Of a DNA stretch of 17,670 nucleotides, positions 9,091-17,670 are shown one piece after another. Made by a program: the position numbers and the translations under genes. The stretch comes from Jimgerdemannia flammicorona. Taxonomy: Eukaryota > Mucoromycota > Endogonomycetes > Endogonales > Endogonaceae. The number at the start of each line of letters is the position of its first letter. Positions within the stretch are counted from its first letter, which is position 1. The notes beneath the pieces were generated by a model. The model had not been told where the DNA came from. It saw only the letters and a list, made by a program, of their open reading frames with translations, and searched no databases. The stretch spans positions 1 to 17,670 of the forward strand of contig RBNI01002737.1 of NCBI GenBank assembly GCA_003990745.1. Reading direction: 5' to 3'.

Positions 9091-10229
9091 AAAAGCACAA
9101 AGTACTAATTGAGTCAAAAGGATCAAGAAAATCAAGTCAAGCCTCCAAGATAGAATAGTAAGAACATGGAGATACACACACTATTACTGAGAACAAAAGT
9201 GAAGCAAATTTCCTGCAAGAGCTAGAAAGTGATTTTGATGCTCCTAAAAACTCTGAAGGCAGTCAAGAAGACCTGAAAGCCTAGAAGAAAGTATTGATTA
9301 TACTATCAGTAAAGAAGCAGTATATAAATTTGTAGGACCATCTATACAACCACTACTATCTCTGAAGAAAAACTGAATTATGTGAGCCTTCTGCCTAGGC
9401 ATGTGTAAATACTACAACTATTTTCACTCACTAAGAGATGACTGTAGTAACTGCTGAATCCTTGATCTCAAGAAGGTTCCAATACTAGTAATGAAGATAA
9501 AGATAAGTTAAAATAAGTTCCAGTCCTCACATGAACACAACTACCTATCCCTAAAGTTTTCAAGAAGACCTACAAAGAAGCACAGAAGATTCTCTCTCAC
9601 TAATCTTTGGAGACTCTTATAATTGAAGACAATAATAACAGTATCTATACTATCACCTAAGCCCTCCAGATCCCTCTATCTATCTATGACAAATATTGAA
9701 AGAGATACCCAATAAGTAAGGAAATCAAAGAGCAGAATGAGAAATTCATCAGACAAGAATACTGTGATTGTAAAAAAACCTTTACCTACTACTAGTATAA
9801 GTATCAAAATGTCTATCTCAGTGAAAATACCTATAAGACTAAGTTAAGAAGGATTCTACTTTATAAGAACTTTGAATTTACTAGGTCTGTTGAAAATGCA
9901 AAGAGATCAATAATGAAGGAGACTGCAAAGCCAAGAACAAGACCTTCATCTGGAATCAGCTATGTATTAGAAATTCTTGCTATCATCTATTAGTATTACC
10001 AACTACACTAAGGCAAACAAGAAGTCAACCTTATCTTCTTCTTTATAGAAGCCTTAGATCTACTTGGAAGAACTGGATTCAACTATACAAGGAACCCAAA
10101 GACTGGAGTACATTGGTCATTCTTTAAGTTAGATCATATGGAGTTCTCTCCTATAGTAGTAACTACTGAGGCATCATTCCTTAAAATTCAGTCAATCATC
10201 TAAGTCAAACTGCTATCATCTTGGACACA
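9091..10229 (+). pseudogene. Unassigned coding-like spacer, protease to dUTPase
   Basis: About 1.1 kb, longer than the usual protease-RT connection. It has an acidic piece (ENKSEANFLQELESDFD, about 9180-9240), then a possible Cys-rich piece: EYCDCKKTFTYY near 9757-9792 and, in another frame near 9890-9990, K-C-K-E, G-D-C-K, L-C-I and S-C-Y-H. Open stretches in changing frames continue to the dUTPase domain. I cannot assign a family; a zinc-binding module is a guess from the cysteine spacing only. Confidence 0.35.
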
Positions 10230-10600
10230 ATCCCCTCTTATGCAAATAGAAGAATTAGTAGGATATAATCTCTGTCTCCCCTATCAGGCAATGCTCTATT
10301 TTAGGACCACTAGAATCTTTGACCTTCAGATTGTACTTGCTATATTACCTAGATACTATAGACAACTAATATCAAGATTATCTCTGGCAGCCAAAGAAAT
10401 TACAGTAGAAGGAGAAATTATTGACCAGAATTATCAAGGTCCTCTGAAGGTCATTATGTAGAAACTACCAAACCTTTAATCTCTTGAAAGCTATCTGTTA
10501 AATTCTGTTTATCAAGACATTATAGTCTACTATTCAAGAGGTGAATCAACTGGACAATACTAAGAGAGGATAAGGAGGCTTTGGAAGCACTAATAGAACT
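10230..10600 (+). pseudogene. dUTPase-like domain inside gypsy pol
   Basis: Trimeric dUTPases hydrolyse dUTP to dUMP and PPi and limit uracil incorporation into cDNA. Five conserved motifs can be followed in order: motif 1 relic ELVGYNLCLP (usual A/G-G-Y-D-L); motif 2 LPRYYRQLISRLSLAAK (usual LP-x-G-x-x-G/A-x-x-x-x-R-S-S/G-L-A); motif 3 EGEIIDQNYQGPLKVIM (usual G-x-I-D-x-D-Y-R/Q-G), with the catalytic Asp and the Tyr kept. After a TAG (10459-10461) and a frame change, motif 4 relic K-A-I-C-stop-I-L-F, and motif 5 R-G-stop-G-G-F-G-S-T-N (10565-10594), the Gly-rich C-terminal arm (usual RGxxGFGSTG). The spacing fits one domain of about 125 residues. It lies between protease and RT of the plus element, and is dead (stop in motif 5, frameshift). 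Confidence 0.75.
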
Positions 10601-11085
10601 TCTCAACTACTATCTGTTGAAGTCTACTTAGCAACAGTAGCTCAGTTCTGTCAAATGAGACTACATATCTGCTATTCTATCTGAGTAAGAGAAGATATCC
10701 TCCTTCAACCATATCAATAAAGAAGCCTTAATATACATCTACTCATAGATATCAATAATCTAATATTTGAGCCATTAATGAAACTCTAAGAAAAGTATTA
10801 CCTCTTCCTAGCTAAAGAATGAATCTATTATTAGATATTATCAATATATATTTCTATTTGAAATCTGAGCTTTGAAGTAGTAACAATCCTTAAAGAAATA
10901 ATATTGAGATATTTTGAACCACTAATAGATATCTATAAGAAAGAAGTTTTTGAATTTTTGAGAAATAGCAAGCTCTCTCTGGTGAGATTGATAGTATCAG
11001 AAAGAAAGACTCAATAATCAAAGCTGTTGATATTAAGACAACTCCAACCAAGGATCAGTAACAATAGATATAGAAGTTGATAGAA

Positions 11086-12428
11086 GAATATAAAGATATA
11101 TTTACTACCATATATAATAACTTCTATTATATTAATATAGAGAACATACAATACATATAAGAGATATCAAATCAATCCAACAATACTCCTATTAAATACT
11201 ACATCATCTGATTGAGTTTGAATAATAACATATAGATGAAATACTAATAAATAGAGTTATCAGACCCTCATCAAGTTCTTGGGCTTCACCAGCAATCATA
11301 GTATCAAAGAAAGAAAAATGGAGACTAGTTGTAGACTTTAGAAAACATAACAAGGTTACTATAAAAGATACCTATCTACTCCTAAGAATTAATGACCTTC
11401 TCAATACTCTTAGAAAATCCAAGTATATAATTACTACTGATCAGTTTTAAGGATTCCAAGTAATATCTATTGCCAAGAATAACATCTATAAGACAGCCTT
11501 TATCACTAGATAAGGATAGTATGAATATCTCCAAATACCATTTAGACTCTGCAATATATCAGCCTTATTCCAGTAAATGATGAACTATGTCTATCAAGAC
11601 CTCATTGAGAGAAATGTGCTAGTATACATATATAGATAATATAATTATCTACTCAGAAACATTTGAACAATACTTACAAGACCTCTATGAAGTATTTGAT
11701 ATCATTTGAAATTCAGAACTCAGACTCAATACCAAGAAGTACTTCTTTGAAAAACACTAAGTCAAATATCTAGAATATGTAGTTTCAGCCCAAGAAACCC
11801 TTGCTGACCTATATAAAATAGAGAAAGTCAAGAGTTATCTAACCCTTATCTCTGCAAAGAAAGTTCTGATCTTCCTCATATTGGCATCTTACTACCAGTA
11901 GTTCATTCTAAGGTTTTCTGATGAGGCAGCTCCACTATATAATATCTCCAAGAAAGACTAACCATTCTACTAGAAAGAAGAACAGTAGAAGTCATTTGAC
12001 CTACTCAAAAAGGCCCTCACTGAAGCCCCTATCTTAGTATGACTAGATTTTGATAAACTATTTATCTTAGCAACTAATACCTCTGTCCTTGGACTTAGAT
12101 CAAATCTATCTTAGCTAGATGACTAGAAGAAAGAATATATTATTGAGTATGCTAGCAAGACCACTAATAAGAAATAAGCAAACTATAGAGCTACTAAGCT
12201 GAAATGTCTACAGTAGTATAGACTGTAGATTACTTCAGATACTATCTCTTGGGAAAGAGATTTGCCCTTATTACTGATCACCAAGCTTTACAATGGTTGT
12301 TCAACAAATCACAGCCCTCAGAAATCTTTATCAGATGGATCATGTCTCTGCAAGAATACCAGTTTACTATTTTCTACAAGAAAGGAATCAAGAACTCCAA
12401 TGTTGATACTCTGTCAAGGATTCCATAA
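11086..12428 (+). pseudogene. gypsy reverse transcriptase and RNase H (dead)
   Basis: RT copies element RNA to DNA and RNase H removes the RNA. Start: EYKDIF. Then VIRPSSSSWASPAIIVSKK, WRLVVDFRKHNKVTIKD, INDLLNTL, TAFIT, YEYLQIPFRLCNISALFQ, and after a frameshift YIDNIIIYS (11629-11640 for YIDN), where the active-site Y/F-x-D-D has its last Asp changed to Asn. The RNase H part has ILATNTSVLGL (usual T-D-A-S, Asp changed to Asn at 12076-12078), KLKCL (usual E-L-E-C-L) and a final clean frame (12258-12428) FALITDHQALQWLFNKS ending NVDTLSRIP-stop. Order and spacing are those of Ty3/gypsy pol. Most stops stand where Gln or Trp is expected. Confidence 0.88.
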
Positions 12429-12655
12429 ACTCAATAAGAAGAGAAGAAGCCCCCACAAGAGAAGGCTACTTTCTACTTACCCAAATAAATCAAGAACTGT
12501 GCCTTACCCTCACCTGGAGTCTGTACTATAGAAGTCTCAAAAAGGAAATTTAGCTAGCTCACAAGCTATTTATTCAAGAAATTTCAAAAAGGTAATAGTA
12601 AACTTTAAAGAGTAGAAGAAGACTAATATACTCAAGTTCTACAAGAAAATGAAAT
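12429..12655 (+). other. RNase H-integrase connection, decayed
   Basis: No domain is expected here apart from a short tether. Frames contain EEKKPPQEKATFYLP and further Lys-rich stretches with stops, consistent with the polyprotein linker. Nothing else was recognised. Confidence 0.4.
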
Positions 12656-13690
12656 ATAGAAGATACTTATAACAAAACTATAATTAGAATATATACTGAG
12701 AAATTAGAGCCACTATCACAAGAATTAAGAAGAGATACTAGTGGCCAAAAATAAGAAACCAAATTTCAATACATATTTAACAATATGATATCTATCAAAG
12801 ATACTGGCAAAAGCCAACTGACAAAGTACTACTAATACCAATCACAGCATCAGCTAGAGTCTTTCAAAGACTAGAAATAGATATTATTAGTCCTCTGCAA
12901 GTAACTAGCTAGGAAAAATACTATATTCTCACCATTAAAGATTATCTAATAAAATGACCTAAAGTCTTTACTATTGAGACTACTGATGCTCAGATAATTA
13001 TTGATGAAATTTTCAGCCACCATGATATTTCTAAGGAAATCATTACAGACTAAGGCTGGAAATTTATCAATAAAGCCACAAAGACCTTCATAGCTAACTT
13101 TAAGATCAAACTGCATCCAACAATAGCCTATCACCTACAAGTAAATAGACTTATCAAACAAATGAACCAGACCATCAAATAAGGCCTCAGTAAGACCAGA
13201 GATCAATTGAATTAGGACATCTATCTTTTAGAAATCCTATTCAGTATCTATACTTCAAAAGCTACTACTATCCAACAGACTCCTTTCTATTTGATATTAG
13301 CTGAGAAGCACAAGACTCCACTGAACCAATCTAGCTAAACTTGGCAAAACAAGTCACTAAAGAGATTACTTAATTATATAAAGTATATCAATAAGTATGA
13401 GGTTTTATTACTAAAGTACAAGAGTAACAAAAGAAGTACTATAACAATAAAGCAGAACTCAAACTTCTACTTATTAAATAATAAGTCTTGATATACTGCA
13501 CTATCATAAAGAGGAACTGGAGTGCTAAACTCAAACCAAAATAGAAAGAACTCTATCTCATCTATCAAAATTCATAAATCATACTTATCAACTCAAGACT
13601 CTGGATAGAGTTATACTTAAGACTATGATATACTACAACTATCTAAGACCTTATTATTCAGTAGAAGCAAAATACATTTGAACAATTCTC
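12656..13690 (+). pseudogene. gypsy integrase with GPY/F relic (dead)
   Basis: Zinc-finger exit: RYxWPKIRNQISIHI then QYDIYQRYW, where the two Cys of C-x-x-C are both Tyr (G-to-A). Core: VFQRLEIDIISPLQ with the first catalytic Asp at 12880-12882; YYILTIKDYLIK; KEIITD-stop-G with the second Asp at 13048-13050; HPTIAYHLQVNRLIKQMNQ, in which the position of the catalytic Glu is Lys (one G-to-A change). C-terminal: RNWSAKLKPK-stop-KELYLIY, the GPY/F module, and NYL..LRPYYS equivalents near 13640-13670 in a shifted frame. Related to the minus-strand integrase but clearly diverged from it, so probably another family or subfamily. Confidence 0.8.
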
Positions 13691-14455
13691 TTTACTCTAT
13701 CTGTTTCATCTCTATTAAAATAATAGATATTTTATATAAAACTCAAGAAAGCCAATAATATCAAAACCATTCTCAAGTCCATTCATATAACAGATATCAC
13801 TATTAGAAATTGTCTCAGATTACAGAAAAATTCATTTCTAAGAGATTTGAACCCCTAGCTGCAACAATGAGAGCCCTCACCCTAGACAAGGATAGCCAAT
13901 TCTCACAAATGTACCAATAGTTTTTTAAAAAAAAAAGAACTAAGACCTATTATTCCTGTATAACCACCACTACTGAGGATGACTTTAATTTTGCAAGAGG
14001 CAGATGTGATGATACTTTTGAAACCAGTAACATCAGAATTCAGAAGACTGCCTTGACTTTGCAAGTCACTAGTTACAAATTGTGACTCTACTATAACTCA
14101 TCCTGATCATAAGATGATCTATATCTGAATTCATAATGACTCATGATGACTCTAGTAGTATACTACTACTAGTTAGGTGACCCTACTCTCTGGACTAAAG
14201 GAGAAGATCTTTAAGATATAAAAGAAGTATCAAGAGAAAAAGTACTAAGTATTAACTATAAATAGAAGACTTACTATAAAACAAAATATCTGTCATCTAC
14301 TAAATAGCTAGATCAAGAAACCACCCAGGTCTATTAGTTCAAGAACAGATATTTACTAATATCAAGAGAGCAATGAGACTATATAAAAGAAAGACCCCTA
14401 GTCTGAACCTCTATACAAGAGACCTCTACTACTATGCTCTCAACTGTTAAGAAAT
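13691..14455 (+). pseudogene. Truncated partial homologue of the post-integrase ORF
   Basis: One frame (codons beginning at 13810, 14266 and so on) stays in register from about 13690 to 14455 despite many stops. It has KRFEPLAATMRALTLDKDSQ, FNFARGRCDDTFETSNI and RIQKTALTLQ, then LMMT near 14143, WTKGEDL, and KTYYKTKYLSSTK followed by a stretch matching the minus ORF at DNA level: 14261-14390 against the reverse complement of about 5968-6095 shares tracts such as ACTATAAA, CAAAATA, TTAGTTCA and ATATCA in order. Shared protein landmarks are F-D/E-P-L, Q-K-T, M-M-T, T-K-Y-L, T-T-K/Q and F-R/K-K/N. It is cut before the C-terminal half, near 14455, where G-rich sequence begins. A run T6A10 lies at 13921-13936. 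Confidence 0.45.
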
Positions 14456-14511
14456 AGAGATGGGGACTAGCTATGTAGAGATAGGACAGACTGCTTTTGG
14501 GGGGTACTCTA

Positions 14512-14990
14512 CTTGCTGAGTTTGATATTAGTGATGGAGTGGAGTGTCAGTGGGACCTTGGTCAGGACCTTTGGCCAGGTGGTTGGTAGGCAGTGAGGAT
14601 TGGTGAGGAGTGGGACTGGGCAGGAGTCTGGTCATGGAGTGCTGAGGTGCAGAGGTGGCTTCCTCCCAAGTTTTAGGTAGTATGGTAGTGGATGGTGTGG
14701 AGGAATATCATGTTGAATTTCCATACTAGACATCTGGTAGATGGTGGACAATTAGAATGTGAGGAGTATTATAATATAGGACAAGTTGGGAGATTTGTGC
14801 AGATGCCAGAACATTGGCTAGAAGAGTGTGAGGTTCTGAGGGACTTTTGGATAGTGGTGAGGGACTAGCTGAGTGTAAAGAGGAGGCTAGATGGGAAGAG
14901 AGATCACTGGGAAGATTTGAAATCTAGATTGGTGGGTGGTGTGGGTAATGAATGACTCACTATAAAGTGGGTTTTAGTTGTATAGATAGG
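14512..14990 (+). pseudogene. Trp-rich broken reading frame, possibly LINE ORF2 tail
   Basis: A single frame from GAG at about 14519 reads EFDISDGVECQWDLGQDLWP, then LNFHTRHLVDGGQLECEEYY, IGQVGRFVQMPEHWLEECE, LRDFWIVVRD and DGKRDHWEDLKSRLVGG. It is interrupted only by TAG codons and one TGA, with no frameshift. The G-rich, Trp-rich coding strand is like both LINE pieces in the window, which suggests a remnant of an ORF2 C-terminus or ORF1 from a non-LTR element, but no diagnostic motif is present. It lies wholly inside the CpG desert, unlike the LINE that follows. Confidence 0.35.
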
Positions 14991-15186
14991 GCTGGCTGGA
15001 CATTGGCTCTTTGTCTTTGAGAAGGGATAATAGCTGAGTATATAAAAGAAGTTGTTAAGATGAGAGGGGTTGATAGGGAATTTGTTGATGGGATAGTGGG
15101 TTGACACCTTTCTCTGGTACTATTCACGTTACACAAGCTTCAAGCAACAGTTTTTTTGACACAAAGTGGAGGAAGGTATTATAAAC
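14991..15186 (+). other. Leader upstream of LINE ORF1
   Basis: No coding signal. A TATAAAAG sequence is at 15041-15048, and a T-rich run (TTTTTTT) lies near 15151. The first CpG after the desert is at 15127-15128, so the 5' end of the younger LINE may lie between about 15090 and 15127. Part of the stretch is then its 5' UTR. A promoter role for the TATA-like string is only a possibility. Confidence 0.3.
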
Positions 15187-17214
15187 ATGTCTTCGAGCAA
15201 GAGTTCTGACAGGCATACTGGGTCTGGTGGACCTGGGGCCTTTGGCTGGCAGCAGGTAGGGAGAGGTTATGGCCTGGAGATGGGGGCCTTTGGAGGGTTG
15301 AAGGGCAGTGAGAGTGCTGGAGGAGGGCCAGTGTCAGGTAGGAATGGAGGAGGGACTGACAGTGTGAGCTTTGCTGACAAGGTGAAGGAGAGTGGATGGC
15401 TGACTGGAAGCCAGGCTGGTGCTGCAGTGGGGAAGGGCAAGGTGAGCCCTGGAAGGGGGGGAGGTTCTCTGGCTGGGGGTATGAGCATAGGGTCTAGAGG
15501 TATTGTGGCTGGGGGCGGGACTGCTGATGGGGGTGTGATGATGAATCTGGAAAAAAAATGAGATGTGACAGCTGATGGCGGAGTCGGGCTGGGGCTGCCA
15601 ATTTCGAAGAGGGACCTGGCCGATGGTGTGATGGGGCTGGTGGTGGCACCATTACTCAAGAAGTCGATGTCAGAGTTTGCAGTCACCTTGTGCTTCCAAG
15701 ACTTAGCGGTGACGGTGAGGATAGTCTTAGGGCTTATCTCGCAGCAGGTGGCTGGGGCTGCTTCAGTGAAGTTCCTAAAGGGGCTGGAGGGGGTGGAGGT
15801 GGGATTTGAGAAGGCAGGCCCACTGGATGTGGTGATGAAGACTGGAGTGGTAGTGGGCGAAGTGGCGGTACCTATGGTGAGGTACCTTAGGTGGGACCCC
15901 AGGGTAGTGCAGTTGCTGGTCAAAGGGGTGTCTACAGTGACGAAGGTGGAGACTCGGAGGAGGGTTGAGGAGGTGATGGCCGAGTATGGTGATGTTGTGG
16001 ATGTCGGATTCAGAGTGTGGGAGGGGACGGAGATCAGGACAAATGATGTGGATGTCAGGATTAGGCTGGCAGGGAGGGAGGCCACAGGAAAGGAGAGGGA
16101 CTGGCCTTCGGTGTTGATGTGGGGTGCTGTCATCTATAGGGTGTCAAGGGTGAAGGGGAGTGAGGAGGAGGAGGAGGACTTGTTGGAGGCGTTAGAGGAG
16201 TTGGGTGGTGCAGTGGAATGGAGGGCGAAGGCCTGGAAGCTTTTTGAGGAGTCGACGCATCTGGAGGTTATAGAGGGAAAATGTGTCTACATGGACAAGA
16301 AGCAGTAGGAGAGGGTACAGGGGCATAGGAGGCAGAGGGAGCTTCTGGCGAGTATGATGGCAGAGGTGAAGAAGACAGCAGTTGGAGCTGAGGTGTCTGG
16401 GGGCATCGATGCTAGTATCTGGGCTGGTAATGGTGGAGGGGAGGCTGAGGCAGGCAAGGAAGAGACTGGGAAGGTGCTGAGTGAGGACCCCTATAATGAC
16501 AGCACTTTTGAGGTCTGGGAACAGGAGTTGGATGACACCCCCCCTCCTCTTATCAGGAGGGGCCCGGCAGTGAAGAGAAGGGCACCGAAGGATGTGGCAA
16601 TGAAGGAGACCCAGCGGGTGTACTTTGGGGTCCCGGATGTGGAGAAAGAGAGTCAGGTGGTGGCAGCTGGTAAGGATGAGCTGGTGGATGTCCCTGAGGA
16701 GGGGTGGGATGAGGCTGCCAGTATAGGTGCTGACGTCACAATGTTGGATACAGGACAGCCGGCAACCCCTGGAGGGAAGGAGGTGGGGAACTTGCTGTAG
16801 ATGCACACGATGATAGATAACCTCACAGTGGATACGTTGGGAGAGGTGGACCTGTGGGCGATGCCAGAGGAGTATTGGGAAAGGATGCTGCAGGGCAAGG
16901 GTGTGGTAGAGGCACTGAAAGGGAAAATTCTTGCAATCTTCCTGGAGGAGGAGGGTTATGAGGTCGATGGAGTGAGGAAGGCAGAGCTGGAGGTAGTTGC
17001 AGGTGAGAGGGCTGCCTACTGTTGGGATGAGCATCATGGTTTGCAGCTCTGGAGGAAGGCTTGTCTGGAGTATAGGAAGGACTTTGAGGAGAGGGAGGAT
17101 GGAGCTATGGTAGAACTTCTGGAAGGGCTGGAGGCACAGGAATCAGGGGAAAGGGAACAAGCTGCTGAGCATGCATTGGACTTGGTGCAGGAAGAGTGGG
17201 ATGCGGACTTGTAG
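15187..17214 (+). pseudogene. LINE ORF1 (gag-like), three in-frame stops
   Basis: ATG at 15187 (AAACATGTC, A at -3) opens a frame of 675 codons that ends at TAG 17212-17214, interrupted only by TGA 15559-15561, TAG 16306-16308 and TAG 16798-16800, all in register. The N-terminus is Gly/Ser-rich and contains SVSFADKVKESGW, an S-F-A-D-x-V-like string common at the start of LINE ORF1 proteins. The middle (about 15590-16300) is hydrophobic and charged, with GPLDVVMKTGVVVGEVAV and VWEGTEIRTNDVDVRI. The C-terminal third is acidic and Trp/Glu-rich (EDPYNDSTFEVWEQELDD, PEEYWERML). No CCHC knuckle, usual in fungal Tad-like ORF1, is visible. ORF1 proteins bind element RNA; here that role is inferred from position ahead of the endonuclease. 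Each stop is one transition from Gln, Arg or Trp. Confidence 0.65.
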
Positions 17215-17670
17215 AGGATGGGATATTCATTTAACATTATTATCTATAAACAGTACAACGAACATTTTCTCTTTGAATGTGAATGGGTTGCGGGGATCTG
17301 GATGGTGTAAGAACATTTTTACTTGGCTCAAGGGATTGGAGGCAGACCTCTTTCTACTACAGGATGTGAGGTGTGAGGATGAGAATGATAGGATGGAGTG
17401 GATCAGAGAATGGGGTGGGGCCACTGCTTGGGTTGAAAAGGTGGCGATTCTGGTAAGGAAGGGTAGAGGGGACTTGGAGGGCATCAGGAGCTAGAGGGAT
17501 CGACTGGTCTGGGGAGATTGGCAGAGGAGTCAGTGAGAGTTGGCTCTTGCTACTGCCCTGTGGTTAGGGGTGAGAGAATTGCATGGATCGAGGAGCTGAT
17601 GGAGGAGGGTATTCTCTTGGAGGAAGGGGTGGATGTTCTGGGGGGGGACTTTAATATGGTTCGGGATCAG
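17215..17670 (+). pseudogene. LINE ORF2 start: APE-type endonuclease, cut by window end
   Basis: The apurinic-like endonuclease nicks target DNA to prime reverse transcription. In a frame shifted relative to ORF1 the sequence gives TNIFSLNVNGLRGSGW (N-x-N-G metal-binding block), then LEADLFLLQDVRCED (the L-Q-E-T/V position, with Asp for the usual Glu) and VAILVRKGRGDLEG. A TAG at 17492-17494 is followed by RDRLVWGDWQ in the same frame. After a frameshift near 17530, another frame carries PVVRGERIAWIEELMEEG and GGDFNMVRD at 17641-17667, the G-D-F-N block. The frame is open upstream to ATG 17171, overlapping ORF1, but the true start is undecided. The RT part lies beyond the window. Coding strand strongly G-rich. 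Confidence 0.8.

Noticed and set aside
11240..12240. UAA/UAG read as glutamine (alternative nuclear code)
   Set aside because: Many stops do sit at expected Gln positions, but others replace Trp, TGA also occurs, frameshifts are present, and catalytic residues are hit by the same transitions. Decay explains all of it; a code change does not.
14080..14455. 3' LTR of the plus-strand element (TGTGACTC... with TATATAAAAG)
   Set aside because: The reading frame of the post-integrase ORF continues through it and matches the minus-strand ORF, and no second copy was found. It is more likely coding remnant.
3712..15126. Classical Neurospora-type RIP
   Set aside because: CpA dinucleotides are still abundant, whereas CpG is almost absent. 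The bias is CpG-centred, so I describe it as a CpG-directed or deamination process instead.
1..17670. CRISPR arrays, bacterial operons, rRNA or tRNA genes
   Set aside because: No regularly spaced repeats, ribosome-binding sites, or tRNA/rRNA-like conserved blocks were seen. The content is eukaryotic retroelements and pseudogenes.

Overview
The window looks like a eukaryotic, most probably fungal, transposon-dominated (heterochromatin-like) segment. I found no intact gene in it. The evidence for a fungus is a decayed SPT5-like gene whose C-terminal repeats (S-R/K-T-P, A-W and N-P-H-x-Y blocks) resemble fungal, perhaps basidiomycete, Spt5, together with Ty3/gypsy and LINE families of fungal type. 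The taxonomic call is tentative because no search could be run.

Layout. 1-3711 is moderate-GC, CpG-containing DNA. It holds two pieces of a broken SPT5 homologue (about 20-640 and 1216-1640), a 48-base T tract (1908-1955), a long stretch without recognisable genes, and a short minus-strand coding-like fragment (3516-3731). From about 3712 to 15126 the DNA is AT-rich, and reading it line by line I count a single CpG (6928-6929). Inside this CpG desert are: a LINE reverse-transcriptase fragment (+, about 4000-4758); a candidate solo LTR end (4759-5202); a minus-strand gypsy fragment consisting of integrase (7600 down to 6678) followed by an extra ORF (6477 down to 5209); a plus-strand gypsy element, truncated at its 5' end, with gag tail, protease, an unassigned spacer, a dUTPase domain, RT/RNase H, integrase and a truncated copy of the same extra ORF (about 7634-14455); and a Trp-rich broken reading frame (14512-14990). 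From 15127 to the window end is a less decayed, G-rich LINE with a long ORF1 (15187-17214, three in-frame stops) and the start of an ORF2 endonuclease that runs off the window.

All elements are dead. Most stops and catalytic-residue losses are explained by C-to-T or G-to-A transitions (Gln or Trp codons to stops, RT active site ending in Asn, protease Gly to Arg, integrase Glu to Lys). The two most interesting points are the dUTPase domain embedded between protease and RT of the plus-strand gypsy element, and a roughly 420-codon post-integrase ORF of unknown function, whose partial homologue lies behind the integrase of the oppositely oriented element.
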